NCBI GenBank assembly: GCA_051201675.1
Contig: CP179212.1
Coordinates: 2,623,119 to 2,687,118, forward strand
From: HTCC2207 sp002685195
GTDB lineage: Bacteria > Pseudomonadota > Gammaproteobacteria > Pseudomonadales > Porticoccaceae
Direction: 5' to 3'
DNA length: 64,000 bases
Positions within the stretch are counted from its first letter, which is position 1; each line of letters starts with the position of its first letter. A model generated the notes under the pieces. That model was not told the origin of the DNA and made no database searches. It saw nothing but the letters and a program-made list of their open reading frames with translations. Below are positions 54,405 to 63,667 of this stretch, in pieces. A program made the position numbers and the translations under genes.

Positions 54405-54466
54405 TTATATTAACTCTTTTAACCCTAAGTTTCGTTTACGAGCGCTTGCTCATAACCGACTTAAAT

Positions 54467-54835
54467 TTATTTCAACGCCCTTACTACTAAAGCAAGTTGT
54501 AGTGGAATCATGGCAATGAAAGCGCCCATAAAACCAATTATGTTTACATCTTCGAACAACACAAAAGTTCCAATACACCCAGAAGCTGTTAATACTATTT
54601 TCCCAGCCTCTCCTCGATACATCGAGCTTAAAACTTTCTGTGCCTGACTCGCTCCAGCATGCTTAAATGCTTGATAAGTAAACCAAACCTGCGGCACCCA
54701 CTGGGTTAAACCTCCTAGCAGGATCGAATAACCAACCACAATATCAAACCAAAAAAAACCTGCGCTCACTGACAGCAAAAACAATAGCTGTGTCAATGAA
54801 ACTTTTAAAACTGGCGGTTTTGGAATAGTCGTCAT
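54467..54835 (-). CDS. atpI: ATP synthase subunit I
   Basis: 122 residues, four membrane helices; accessory protein thought to help c-ring assembly. Motifs include GYSILLGGLTQWVPQVWFTYQAF and SMYRGEAGKIVLTA, in parts, typical of proteobacterial AtpI. First gene of the atp operon. Confidence 0.88.
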   Translation of the reverse strand: MTTIPKPPVLKVSLTQLLFLLSVSAGFFWFDIVVGYSILLGGLTQWVPQVWFTYQAFKHAGASQAQKVLSSMYRGEAGKIVLTASGCIGTFVLFEDVNIIGFMGAFIAMIPLQLALVVRALK

Positions 54836-54901
54836 TAGTCTTTATTGCCACCGTTCTCTAAAGCTAATCCCATCCTTGACACTACCTTTAGAGGCGGAGG
54901 C

Positions 54902-54930
54902 ATTATAGGGATACTGATGCTTATATTCAA
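54902..54930 (-). promoter_or_regulatory. Promoter of the ATP synthase operon
   Basis: On the minus strand TTGAAT (54925-54930) and a perfect TATAAT (54902-54907) are separated by exactly 17 bases. Start of transcription would fall about 60 bases before atpI. It lies in the 148-base gap between parB and atpI. Confidence 0.8.
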
Positions 54931-54983
54931 CACACGAATTACTGTCTATGCTGGCTATTTAGTTTAGTGATCCTGAGGTTTAA

Positions 54984-55871
54984 TTATTTGATGTGAGCCA
55001 ATATCCCCTCTAGCTCATCAACACTGTGATATTTGATGATTAACTTCCCGGATCCTTTTGTGGAGTGTTGTATAGTAACCGCAGCACCAACTTTTTGAGA
55101 CAGGTCTTCTTGGGTTCTTAGAATATCTGCATTGACCGTGTTTTTAACTCCTGATGCCTTGTTTGAGTCAGGGGTTTGTAACCGCTTTATCAAAAGCTCG
55201 GTTTGTCTCACGGTCATTGCATTCGCAGCCACTTCACGTCCAGCTTTTACTTGCGTGCTGCCGTTAAGCGCCAATAGACACTTGGCATGACCAAGCTCAA
55301 TTTCACCCAATTCAATTTGTTTCTGTACCGCAGGCTCTAAAGTTGCCAACCTCATTAGATTCGTCACCGAAGATCTAGATTTTCCAACCGCGTCAGCAAC
55401 CTGCTGCTGAGTTAGTTGGAATTCATCTTGCAGGCGAAGCAGTGCTAGACTTTCTTCAATGGCATTAAGATCTTCACGCTGAATGTTCTCTATAAGCGCC
55501 ATAGCAATTGCCGCTTCGTCGCTAATATCTCTTATTATTGCGGGTATTGAATCTAACCCTGCTTGCTGGCTGGCACGCCAGCGACGTTCACCAGCAATAA
55601 TTTCATATCTATCTGTATTTGTTTTCCTAACAACAATAGGTTGCATGACCCCTTGCTTGAGGATAGAGCTTGTTAGTTCTTTGAGGGCGTCAGCATCCAA
55701 GTCTCGGCGGGGTTGATATTTACCTCTTTGAAGGAACTCTAAAGGCAACTGCTTTAGACTACCATCAACTTCATTTCGCTCTGCTGCCTCTATAATTTCT
55801 GGCGAACCTTCCTCGGCCAGTCCCAAAAGAGCATCTAGTCCTGTACCTAAACTTTGTCTTTTTGCTGCCAT
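54984..55871 (-). CDS. parB: Chromosome partitioning protein ParB
   Basis: CTP-dependent clamp that loads at parS and spreads to guide origin segregation. 295 residues: GRGLDALL-like N-terminus (LGTGLDALLG), ParB/Srx CTPase domain with ...LKQGVMQPIVVR and EIIAGERRWRASQ, helix-turn-helix (TQQQVADAVGKSRSSVTNLMRL), and a C-terminal dimer domain. No clear parS site was found in the window by eye. Follows parA by one base. Confidence 0.96.
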   Translation of the reverse strand: MAAKRQSLGTGLDALLGLAEEGSPEIIEAAERNEVDGSLKQLPLEFLQRGKYQPRRDLDADALKELTSSILKQGVMQPIVVRKTNTDRYEIIAGERRWRASQQAGLDSIPAIIRDISDEAAIAMALIENIQREDLNAIEESLALLRLQDEFQLTQQQVADAVGKSRSSVTNLMRLATLEPAVQKQIELGEIELGHAKCLLALNGSTQVKAGREVAANAMTVRQTELLIKRLQTPDSNKASGVKNTVNADILRTQEDLSQKVGAAVTIQHSTKGSGKLIIKYHSVDELEGILAHIK

Positions 55872-55872
55872 G

Positions 55873-56670
55873 TTATTGGGCCTTTGCCGTCTCTGTTGAT
55901 TGTTGTTGTTTTTCGAGTCTTAGGATTTCTCCGGCGAGTGCCAAGTAAGCCATAGATCCCTTCGAATTGCGATCATACATAAGGGCAGGCAATCCATGGC
56001 TTGGGGCCTCCGCTAAGCGAACGTTTCGAGGAATGCTAACCCTGTAAACGCGATCTCCAAAATATTTCCTTAGCTGTGCTGTGACTGCATTAGTAAGACT
56101 ACTACGTGGATCGTACATCGTTCTTAAAATACCTTGAATATAAAGCTTAGGGTTAATTAACTTGGCAATCTGTTTAATGGTGTTGTTTAGGTCTGCCAAC
56201 CCTTCTAGCGCGAAGTACTCACATTGCATCGGGATGATGACTCCCTCACTTGCAACCAGAGCATTAACAGTTAGCATGTTGAGCGTTGGTGGACAGTCGA
56301 TGATAATATAATCGTAGTTTTCTTCGACTTCATTAAGAGCAATCTTAAGACGAGACTCTCGTCCAATTTCTTTCATTAGTTCAACCTCTGCCGCAACCAA
56401 ATCTCTGTTGGCAGGAAGCACGTCATATTTACCCGAATCTGAGTGTACGATAGCCTCTGCAGTGGAGTTTTTACCCGTTAGAATATGATAAACACTTAGT
56501 TTACACGACTGTTTGTTGATACCAGATCCCATGGTGGCATTACCTTGAGGGTCTAAATCTATTAAAAGCACTCGTTTTTTGTAGGCAACCAAAGAGGCGG
56601 ATAAATTCACGCTGGTAGTGGTTTTACCAACACCGCCCTTTTGGTTTGCAATTGAAATGATTTTGACCAA
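55873..56670 (-). CDS. parA: Chromosome partitioning ATPase ParA (Soj)
   Basis: 265 residues. Deviant Walker A motif NQKGGVGKTTTSVNLS, Walker A' IDLDPQGNATMG and Walker B IDCPPTLNMLT. Works with ParB to move newly replicated origins. Its presence next to mnmG and rsmG marks the origin region. Confidence 0.97.
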   Translation of the reverse strand: MVKIISIANQKGGVGKTTTSVNLSASLVAYKKRVLLIDLDPQGNATMGSGINKQSCKLSVYHILTGKNSTAEAIVHSDSGKYDVLPANRDLVAAEVELMKEIGRESRLKIALNEVEENYDYIIIDCPPTLNMLTVNALVASEGVIIPMQCEYFALEGLADLNNTIKQIAKLINPKLYIQGILRTMYDPRSSLTNAVTAQLRKYFGDRVYRVSIPRNVRLAEAPSHGLPALMYDRNSKGSMAYLALAGEILRLEKQQQSTETAKAQ

Positions 56671-56694
56671 GGTTTTATTGTCCTAAGTGATTTC

Positions 56695-57351
56695 TCAGTG
56701 CCTGACTATTTTTATTAGGTGCCTCGCCCCATCAACTCCAGGAACATTTAGTGGGTGTATCTCGTCGACCATATAGCTTTTCGGGATGTCACTCAACTCT
56801 GTTTTATCAATACGCCCCTTCAATGCCAAAAAACTTCCACCAGTTGTTAAAAGGTGGTCACAGTAGCCAACCATATCACTCAGTGAACTGAACGCTCTAC
56901 TTAAAACATGGTCGTAGCCATGTTCGGGCAAATATTTTTCTACCCTTGTGTTCACTTCTTGGATGTTATTAAGTTTTAGTTCTATTTTGGCTTGGAATAA
57001 AAATCTGGTTTTTTTCCCATTACTATCAAGAAGGGTAAATTTTTTATTGGGGTTCATAATGGCCAGCGGTATTCCAGGTAACCCTGCGCCGGTACCTACA
57101 TCAATACAACTTTCTCCATTGAGCATTGGTGAAACTGCTAAGCTGTCTAACAGGTGAAGCCCAATCATTTCCAGTGGATCTTTGATAGCGGTTAAATTAT
57201 AGGCTTGGTTCCACCGATCTAACATCTCAAGATATATGAGTAGTTGGTGAATCTGTTCGTCTGAGCAACTCAGTCCAAGCTGTTTTACACCGCGTTCTAG
57301 TACTACCCGTTTTTGCGTTTTAAGGCCTGTTTGATAATGTGTTGTTGTCAC
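56695..57351 (-). CDS. rsmG: 16S rRNA m7G527 methyltransferase RsmG
   Basis: 218 residues. SAM-binding IDVGTGAGLPGIPLAIM, LDSNGKKTRFL and SRAFSSLSDMVGY. Cytosolic ribosome modification; loss gives low-level streptomycin resistance in other bacteria. 15 bases downstream of mnmG. Confidence 0.97.
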   Translation of the reverse strand: MTTTHYQTGLKTQKRVVLERGVKQLGLSCSDEQIHQLLIYLEMLDRWNQAYNLTAIKDPLEMIGLHLLDSLAVSPMLNGESCIDVGTGAGLPGIPLAIMNPNKKFTLLDSNGKKTRFLFQAKIELKLNNIQEVNTRVEKYLPEHGYDHVLSRAFSSLSDMVGYCDHLLTTGGSFLALKGRIDKTELSDIPKSYMVDEIHPLNVPGVDGARHLIKIVRH

Positions 57352-57366
57352 TTTTAAATTAACGCC

Positions 57367-59235
57367 CTATGCCGCTTTTTTTTTCAACTGAACTAAAAGT
57401 AAAGATATTGCTGCTGGGGTAACCCCAGGAACTCTAGCGGCTCTTGCTAAGGTCTTAGGTAGGGCATCGCTTAATTTTTGTTTTACTTCGTTGGACAGCC
57501 CTTTGATGTTTGAATAGTCAAACCCATCTGGTATCGCAGTGTTTTCATGTCGCTGAAGGCGATCGATCTCATCTTGTTGCCTGCTAATGTATCCAGAGTA
57601 TTTCGCGTCAATCTCTACTTGCTGGGCAATCATTGAGTCTGGTTTTTGGTCTGGCAACAGGTCACCTATAATTTGGTGATTGAGTTCTGGGCGTTTTAAT
57701 AAATCAAACAGAGAATATTCATGAGAAATTCTGTGATCAATATGTTTAAACAGCTTTTCCGCCATATCGCTGTTAGGTTGCACCCAGGTGTTTTTTAGTC
57801 TTTGGGTTTCCAATTCAATGCCTTCTTGTTTTTCACAAAATGCTTGCCACCTATTATCGTCGACCAGCCCCAGCTCACGGCCTTTTGCCGTTAACCGAAT
57901 GTCGGCATTATCTTCTCTTAACAGTAGTCGGTATTCAGCTCTACTGGTAAACATTCTGTAGGGTTCATTAGTACCCATACTAATAAGGTCGTCCACTAGG
58001 ACTCCTGCGTAGGCAGTGTCTCGTGTGGGGCACCAGTATTCTTTTTCTTGGACTTGTAAGGCTGCATTAGCGCCAGCTAATAAACCTTGGGCAGCGGCTT
58101 CTTCATAACCAGTGGTTCCGTTGATTTGGCCTGCAAAAAACAATCCTTTTATTGATTTGGTTTCCAAAGAGTAATGGAGGTCTTGGGGATTAAAGTAATC
58201 GTACTCAATAGCGTATCCTGGTCTTGTAATATGGGCATTTTCAAAACCTTTAATCGACCTAACTAGGTCTAACTGAACATCAAAAGGAAGACTTGTGGAA
58301 ATTCCATTAGGATATAGTTCATAAGTATCTAGACCTTCCGGCTCAATAAAGATTTGGTGTTGATCTTTATCCGCAAACCTAACAACTTTATCTTCAATTG
58401 ACGGGCAATAACGCGGCCCTACTCCATCAATAACACCAGTATACAAAGGCGACCGATCCATCCCGCTATGAATAATTTTATGTGTCTTTTTATTTGTGTA
58501 AGTAATCCAGCAACATGTTTGTTGAGGGTGATCTTGTAAACGTCCAAGATAAGACATTACCGGTTCTGGCGAATCTCCCCACTGTTCTTGAAGACTAGAA
58601 AAATCAACGCTTCGAGCATCAATTCTTGGTGGTGTTCCGGTTTTTAAACGTTCTACCCTAAAAGGTAAATCTCTCAATCTTTGAGCCAGACTCTCAGAAG
58701 GTGGATCACCCGCTCTGCCTGCAGCATGATTCTCAAGACCAATATGTACTTTGCCTGCTAAAAAAGTTCCCGCTGTCACCACTACCGTTTTAGCTTTGAA
58801 GTGCAATCCCATTTGTGTGACAACACCTGTTACACGTTCCTGTTCAATAATTAAGTCGTCCACCGCTTGCTGAAAAATTGTCAGGTTTTCTTGGCTCTCT
58901 AGAATTCCTCTAACAGCAGCTTTATATTTTATTCTGTCAGCCTGAACACGTGTAGCCCTTACTGCAGGGCCTTTTCTAGCATTTAAAACCCTGAACTGAA
59001 TTCCAGACCGGTCAGTAGCTATTGCCATAGCGCCACCTAAGGCATCAACTTCTTTGACTAAGTGGCTTTTGCCAATACCCCCAATTGCAGGGTTACAGGA
59101 CATTTGCCCTAAGGTTTCAATGTTGTGAGTCAGTAATAAAGTTTTACTGCCCATTCTAGCTGACGCTAGACAGGCCTCGGTGCCGGCGTGTCCGCCGCCA
59201 ACAACTATGACATCAAAGTGCTTGGGGTATTCCAT
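57367..59235 (-). CDS. mnmG: tRNA uridine-34 carboxymethylaminomethyl modification enzyme MnmG
   Basis: FAD-binding partner of MnmE in wobble-uridine modification. 622 residues; FAD motif VIVVGGGHAGTEACLASARMG, SCNPAIGGIGKSHLVKEVDAL, and the C-terminal MnmE-binding helical domain ending in a basic tail. First gene of the leftward mnmG-rsmG-parA-parB set; its start faces the candidate origin. Confidence 0.97.
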   Translation of the reverse strand: MEYPKHFDVIVVGGGHAGTEACLASARMGSKTLLLTHNIETLGQMSCNPAIGGIGKSHLVKEVDALGGAMAIATDRSGIQFRVLNARKGPAVRATRVQADRIKYKAAVRGILESQENLTIFQQAVDDLIIEQERVTGVVTQMGLHFKAKTVVVTAGTFLAGKVHIGLENHAAGRAGDPPSESLAQRLRDLPFRVERLKTGTPPRIDARSVDFSSLQEQWGDSPEPVMSYLGRLQDHPQQTCCWITYTNKKTHKIIHSGMDRSPLYTGVIDGVGPRYCPSIEDKVVRFADKDQHQIFIEPEGLDTYELYPNGISTSLPFDVQLDLVRSIKGFENAHITRPGYAIEYDYFNPQDLHYSLETKSIKGLFFAGQINGTTGYEEAAAQGLLAGANAALQVQEKEYWCPTRDTAYAGVLVDDLISMGTNEPYRMFTSRAEYRLLLREDNADIRLTAKGRELGLVDDNRWQAFCEKQEGIELETQRLKNTWVQPNSDMAEKLFKHIDHRISHEYSLFDLLKRPELNHQIIGDLLPDQKPDSMIAQQVEIDAKYSGYISRQQDEIDRLQRHENTAIPDGFDYSNIKGLSNEVKQKLSDALPKTLARAARVPGVTPAAISLLLVQLKKKAA

Positions 59236-59789
59236 ATCAACGTCTAAAAATAAGTGGGTTTCTATTATACGTGGGGTTTTTTAAAAATATTGTTTTATTA
59301 TTTAGAAGGCTTAATACCTTTTAAGATATGAATAATATATTTATATAATTAGTTAGTTATTTTATTGTTATTATTATTAGGAACCATCTTGATTGTGGAT
59401 TGTTTTGTATTTTTGAGTGAAAACAAAGTTTTAGATTGGTTTTTGGTTTGTATATCTCAGTATTTAAGCGTGTGGTTTAACCTTTTATAAGCTTGTTTTA
59501 TTAAATATAAAAACACCTTGTTTTGATTTTTTAAGTAAACCTTTTTGATTTTGTGGGTAACTTATTATTTAAATACTAGCTTAATAACAATTTGTTCAAG
59601 AACTCTAAATATTGCTTTCTCCTTGTGAGGTTACTGTTGATAACTTGTTATTTTCTAAATGGTTGGTTTTTAAGCTAAAAATCACGAGATTTTCGCTGTT
59701 TTGTTGAATAAATCATTGAAGTACGGTGTTTATTTCTTTAGAATCGCGCACCCTTACAAGGTAATACACTAATTTTTGGACGCAATACC
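59236..59789. other. Candidate replication origin (oriC): AT-rich mnmG-rpmH intergenic region
   Basis: 554 bases with no ORF. The part from 59281 to 59600 is extremely AT-rich with runs of T and A, suited to strand opening. DnaA-box-like sites in one orientation lie at 59394-59402 (two mismatches), 59552-59560 (TGTGGGTAA, one) and 59635-59643 (TGTTGATAA, one). Genes on the left (mnmG to atp and glm) run left and those on the right (rpmH to mnmE) run right, so both would be co-directional with forks starting here. Few or no GATC sites are present. Not proven; the right-edge region is the alternative. Confidence 0.55.
59716..59744 (+). promoter_or_regulatory. Promoter of rpmH-rnpA
   Basis: TTGAAG (59716-59721), 17 bases, TAGAAT (59739-59744). 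Transcription would start about 40 bases before rpmH. Confidence 0.75.
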
Positions 59790-59924
59790 ATGAAAAGAAC
59801 ATTTCAACCAAGTAACTTAAAGCGAAAGCGCACTCATGGTTTCAGAGCTCGAATGGCTACAGCGGGCGGCAGAGCGGTGCTAAACCGACGCAGAGCGAAA
59901 GGCCGAAAGCGCCTTTCAGCCTAA
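59790..59924 (+). CDS. rpmH: 50S ribosomal protein L34
   Basis: 44 residues, too short for a standard ORF cut-off but unmistakable: MKRTFQPSNLKRKRTHGFRA and the arginine/lysine-rich C-terminus AKGRKRLSA. First gene of rpmH-rnpA-yidD-yidC. In Pseudomonas it faces dnaA; here it faces mnmG. Confidence 0.98.
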   Translation: MKRTFQPSNLKRKRTHGFRARMATAGGRAVLNRRRAKGRKRLSA

Positions 59925-59927
59925 GGC

Positions 59928-60311
59928 TTGGGCTACGTGCCCACTTTATCTTTCAGTAAAGACAAGCGCCTTCTCAAGGCTCCTGAGTTTCAGCAGGTTT
60001 TTGATTTAAACACCTGCAAAGTATCCCACCCAAAGCTACTGATCTTAGCAAAGCTCAATGAGACTAAGGTTTCTCGCCTCGGTCTGGTTGTCGGCAAAAA
60101 AAACATTCCTACTGCTGTGGGGCGAAACCATATCAAAAGAATGGTCAGAGAAACCTTTCGGTCGATGGATTTCCCTCAGGCTTTAGATGTGATTTTTCTT
60201 GCTCGTAAAGGGGCGGATAAATTGGACCGCAAAGAGATGAACTTGTTGTTACAACAATCTTGGTGCAGACTGCGTGATCGTTGTGAAAGCCCAAAGAGAA
60301 ATAATGCGTAA
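59928..60311 (+). CDS. rnpA: Ribonuclease P protein component
   Basis: Basic cofactor of the RNase P RNA in tRNA 5' processing. 127 residues from a TTG start three bases after rpmH; a GTG at 59937 is an alternative. FSKDKRLLKAPEFQQVFD opens the conserved part, and the RNR signature appears as AVGRNHIKRMVRETFR. The 3' end overlaps yidD by 8 bases. Confidence 0.93.
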   Translation: MGYVPTLSFSKDKRLLKAPEFQQVFDLNTCKVSHPKLLILAKLNETKVSRLGLVVGKKNIPTAVGRNHIKRMVRETFRSMDFPQALDVIFLARKGADKLDRKEMNLLLQQSWCRLRDRCESPKRNNA

Positions 60312-60543
60312 AGTAGCCACCTTATTAATCCGCGGATATCAATTGGCCATTAGCCCCATGCTTGGGAAAAACTGCCGATTTGAGCCGACTTGCTCTTGTT
60401 ATGCTCATGAAGCAATAGAGCGCTTTGGGGTATTAAAGGGTGGATACCTTTCAGCAATAAGAATTGCTAAGTGCAATCCACTTCACCCTGGCGGTTATGA
60501 CCCCTTGGTGGACGCACCAAACAATAACAACACATCTAACTAA
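60304..60543 (+). CDS. yidD: Membrane-insertion factor YidD
   Basis: 79 residues from ATG 60304; the frame extends back to a GTG at 60274 inside rnpA, which is less likely. Contains RGYQLAISPMLGKNCRFEPTCS and YAHEAIERFG, ending in CNPLHPGGYDPL, in parts. Amphipathic helper of YidC. 21 bases before yidC. Confidence 0.95.
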   Translation: MRKVATLLIRGYQLAISPMLGKNCRFEPTCSCYAHEAIERFGVLKGGYLSAIRIAKCNPLHPGGYDPLVDAPNNNNTSN

Positions 60544-60564
60544 AAACACAGGGTCACAGGCAAT

Positions 60565-62250
60565 ATGGACTGGCAGAGAACACTTTTAATTTGCGGGATG
60601 GTAATGATTGCCTGGTTGTTGGTTATTCAATGGAACCAGTTTCAAGAAAAACAGCCACAAACAGAATCAAGTTACAGCCAAGTAGAGGTTGATCGATCCG
60701 AAAATACGGATATGGCCGGCCTTGGGAAAAGAGCTTATACGGGTCAAGTGGTAGGAGATTTGCCACAACTTGAGAGCCTGCCGACACTTGAGGTCACTCC
60801 GACGCCATCCCAAAGTCGGCTAATAACCGCTAAAAACGACGTATTAGAGATTACTATTGATACTTTGGGCGGCGATATTGTTAGCGCAGTATTGTTGCAG
60901 CATTTTGATCGAAAAATAGATGAGGGAGGAAAGCCATTTCCCATTCTGCAAAAGAGTCGTGAAAATCTGTATGTAGCCCGTAGTGGCTTGATCGGGCCGA
61001 ACGCAACAGACACAAATAAAAGCAGACCTCAATTTGCGGCAGCATCTAATAGCTATTTGTTAAATGTTGGTGAAGAAGAACTCAGTGTTGATTTAACTCT
61101 AAATGCTGATGGCGTAAGAATCGTTAAACGATTTATTCTTTCACGTAATACCTATGATGTTGGTGTTCAATATATTATCAACAATGGATCTGCTTCCCAG
61201 TGGAGCGGTGTTTTTTATGGTCAAATAAAAAGGGATTCAAAGCCTCCAGTTACTGACATTTCTGGATTTAGCATGCAACCTTTCCTGGGAGCAGCAATAC
61301 AGCAACCAGAGAAAAATTATGCCAAATTTGATTTTGCTGATATTGAAGATAAAACAGTAAAAACTACAATAGAAGGTGGTTGGGTGGCCATGGTACAGCA
61401 CTACTTTATTAGTGCTTGGGTGCCGCCAGCCAATGATCTAAATACCTTTACCTTAAGAAAGCAATCTCAAGGGCAAGATGTTTACTTAATGACTTTTACT
61501 GGAGCACCAATCAATGTGCCCGCCGGGCAGTCAGATGAATATACTGCAAGTTTTTACATAGGCCCCAAGGACCAGGGTGCTTTAGCAGAGCTAGCGGAGT
61601 ACCTTGATCGGACAGTAGATTATGGGTTCCTATGGATCGTAGCCGAACCAATATTCAAGGCTATGAAGATCATCCATGGTTTTGTGGGAAATTGGGGCTG
61701 GACGATCATAGTTCTAACACTATGCATAAAGTTGCTTCTTTACCCGTTGTCTGCAGCAAGCCTAAAATCAATGGCGAAAATGCGAAACTTACAACCTGAG
61801 ATGGCTAGATTAAAAGAGTTGTATGGCGACGACAGACAAAAAATGTCGCAAGAATTAATGGGGCTATATAAAAAGGAAAAGGTAAATCCCGCGGGTGGAT
61901 GTTTCCCTATGTTATTGCAAATGCCCGTTTTTATATCGCTTTACTGGGTGTTAATGGAGTCTGTTGAAATACGCCATGCGCCTTGGATATTCTGGATTCA
62001 AGATTTGTCAGCTAAAGATCCTTTCTTTGTGCTGCCTCTTTTGATGGGTGGAAGTATGTTGGTAATGCAAAAGCTACAGCCCATGCCTACAGACCCCATG
62101 CAGGCAAAGATAATGCAATTTATGCCCATTGGTTTCACGTTTTTGTTTATGACATTCCCTTCCGGGTTGGTTCTTTATTGGACGGTAAATAATTTATTAT
62201 CAATGGCACAACAATGGTTTGTAAACCGCCAGCTTTCAACAAGCAGATAA
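60565..62250 (+). CDS. yidC: Membrane protein insertase YidC
   Basis: 561 residues. N-terminal anchor helix (LLICGMVMIAWLLVIQW), a large periplasmic domain (about 60-340), then the conserved five-helix core with GNWGWTIIVLTLCIKLLLYPLS, the hydrophilic-groove arginine in that region's neighbour helix, and NPAGGCFPMLLQMPVFISLYW, in parts. Inserts ATP synthase c and a subunits among others. Followed by a strong terminator. Confidence 0.97.
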   Translation: MDWQRTLLICGMVMIAWLLVIQWNQFQEKQPQTESSYSQVEVDRSENTDMAGLGKRAYTGQVVGDLPQLESLPTLEVTPTPSQSRLITAKNDVLEITIDTLGGDIVSAVLLQHFDRKIDEGGKPFPILQKSRENLYVARSGLIGPNATDTNKSRPQFAAASNSYLLNVGEEELSVDLTLNADGVRIVKRFILSRNTYDVGVQYIINNGSASQWSGVFYGQIKRDSKPPVTDISGFSMQPFLGAAIQQPEKNYAKFDFADIEDKTVKTTIEGGWVAMVQHYFISAWVPPANDLNTFTLRKQSQGQDVYLMTFTGAPINVPAGQSDEYTASFYIGPKDQGALAELAEYLDRTVDYGFLWIVAEPIFKAMKIIHGFVGNWGWTIIVLTLCIKLLLYPLSAASLKSMAKMRNLQPEMARLKELYGDDRQKMSQELMGLYKKEKVNPAGGCFPMLLQMPVFISLYWVLMESVEIRHAPWIFWIQDLSAKDPFFVLPLLMGGSMLVMQKLQPMPTDPMQAKIMQFMPIGFTFLFMTFPSGLVLYWTVNNLLSMAQQWFVNRQLSTSR

Positions 62251-62255
62251 CTACT

Positions 62256-62277
62256 AAAGGCTCCGCCAGGAGCCTTT
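62256..62277 (+). terminator. Terminator after yidC
   Basis: AAAGGCTCC-GCCA-GGAGCCTTT, a 9-base perfect stem with a tetraloop, followed by TTCTCTTT. It lies five bases after the yidC stop, so mnmE is probably partly uncoupled from the rpmH operon. Confidence 0.88.
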
Positions 62278-62299
62278 TCTCTTTGGCATACTGAAGCTT

Positions 62300-63667
62300 A
62301 TGTTTCAAAATAGTAAAGATACAATCGTTGCTATAGCTACTGCCTCTGGTAAAGGTGGAGTCGGAGTGGTTCGTCTTTCTGGAGAGAATCTAGAAGATTA
62401 TATTCATGGCATTTTAGGTAAGACAATCAAACCGCGACAAGCCACCTACAGCCAGTTTTTAGATTCAACTGGCGACACCATTGACGAAGGCATAGCTCTT
62501 TATTTTCCCGCCCCCAACTCCTTTACTGGAGAGACCGTGCTTGAGCTTCAGGGTCATGGAGGCATGGTCATTCTGGATGCTTTAGTACAGCGCTGTGTAG
62601 AACTAGGCTCGCGAATGGCAAGACCTGGAGAGTTTAGCGAAAGAGCTTTTATTAATGACAAAATGGATTTGACCCAGGCCGAAGCCGTTGCTGATTTGAT
62701 CGATGCTACATCTATAGAGGCAGCACGGTCTGCCGTTCGGTCTATGCAAGGTGAATTTTCTGCTCTTATCACACATCTCGTTGAGGATATGATTCAAACA
62801 AGAATCTACGTAGAGGCAGCGATTGATTTTCCCGAAGAAGAGATTGATTTTTTAAAAGATGCTTCCTTATTAGCCCGTTTAGATAAGCTTACGAATGATC
62901 TGTCTTCTGTTTTATCAAAAGCGCAACAAGGCTCTTTGCTCAGAGATGGCCTTACCCTGGTCTTGGCGGGCAAGCCAAACTCTGGTAAGTCTAGTTTGTT
63001 AAACGCACTAGCAGGAAATGATGTCGCTATCGTAACTCCTGTTGCTGGAACCACTAGAGATGTTCTGCGTGAGAGGATTATATTAGAGGGGTTACCATTA
63101 AATATCATAGATACAGCAGGTTTGCGTGACACTGAAAATCAAATTGAGCGAGAGGGTGTAAGACGAGCTTGGAGAGAAATAGAATCAGCCGATCAGGTAT
63201 TGTTTTTAGTCGACTCGACCGAAGGAAAAACCCCAGACCTAAAAAGCGTATGGCCAGAGTTTTTCGAGAGATACCCTGAATCCAAACAGCGACTTACCTT
63301 GCTGCTTAACAAAATTGATATTTCAGGGATTCCGGAGGGCGCTGTTGTGGGACAAAAAGATGCTTTTGGGATCTCTGCAAAAGAAAAGACAGGGTTTGAT
63401 GGTCTAGTGTCTCATTTGAAGGAAAGTGCCGGATTTTTCGGTGATTCAGGCGGACTTTTTTCAGCAAGAAGACGCCACCTCGCATCTTTGGAGAAGGCTC
63501 TTGAGCTTGTAACTATAGGTGTAGACCAACTCCAGAAAACTGGCGCTGGCGAGCTGCTGGCCGAAGATCTCCGCCAAGCACAAAATGAGCTCTCTGAAAT
63601 TACCGGACAGTTCACCTCAGATGATCTATTGGGGCGTATTTTCTCTTCTTTTTGCATTGGAAAGTGA
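62300..63667 (+). CDS. mnmE: tRNA modification GTPase MnmE
   Basis: 455 residues. N-terminal tetrahydrofolate-binding domain (ATASGKGGVGVVRLSG), helical domain and an inserted G domain: G1 GKPNSGKSSLLNAL, G3 DTAGLR, G4 NKID. The C-terminal FCIGK cysteine needed for modification is present. Partner of MnmG at 57-59 kb; here the two genes are divergent, whereas in Pseudomonas they are co-oriented. Confidence 0.97.
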   Translation: MFQNSKDTIVAIATASGKGGVGVVRLSGENLEDYIHGILGKTIKPRQATYSQFLDSTGDTIDEGIALYFPAPNSFTGETVLELQGHGGMVILDALVQRCVELGSRMARPGEFSERAFINDKMDLTQAEAVADLIDATSIEAARSAVRSMQGEFSALITHLVEDMIQTRIYVEAAIDFPEEEIDFLKDASLLARLDKLTNDLSSVLSKAQQGSLLRDGLTLVLAGKPNSGKSSLLNALAGNDVAIVTPVAGTTRDVLRERIILEGLPLNIIDTAGLRDTENQIEREGVRRAWREIESADQVLFLVDSTEGKTPDLKSVWPEFFERYPESKQRLTLLLNKIDISGIPEGAVVGQKDAFGISAKEKTGFDGLVSHLKESAGFFGDSGGLFSARRRHLASLEKALELVTIGVDQLQKTGAGELLAEDLRQAQNELSEITGQFTSDDLLGRIFSSFCIGK

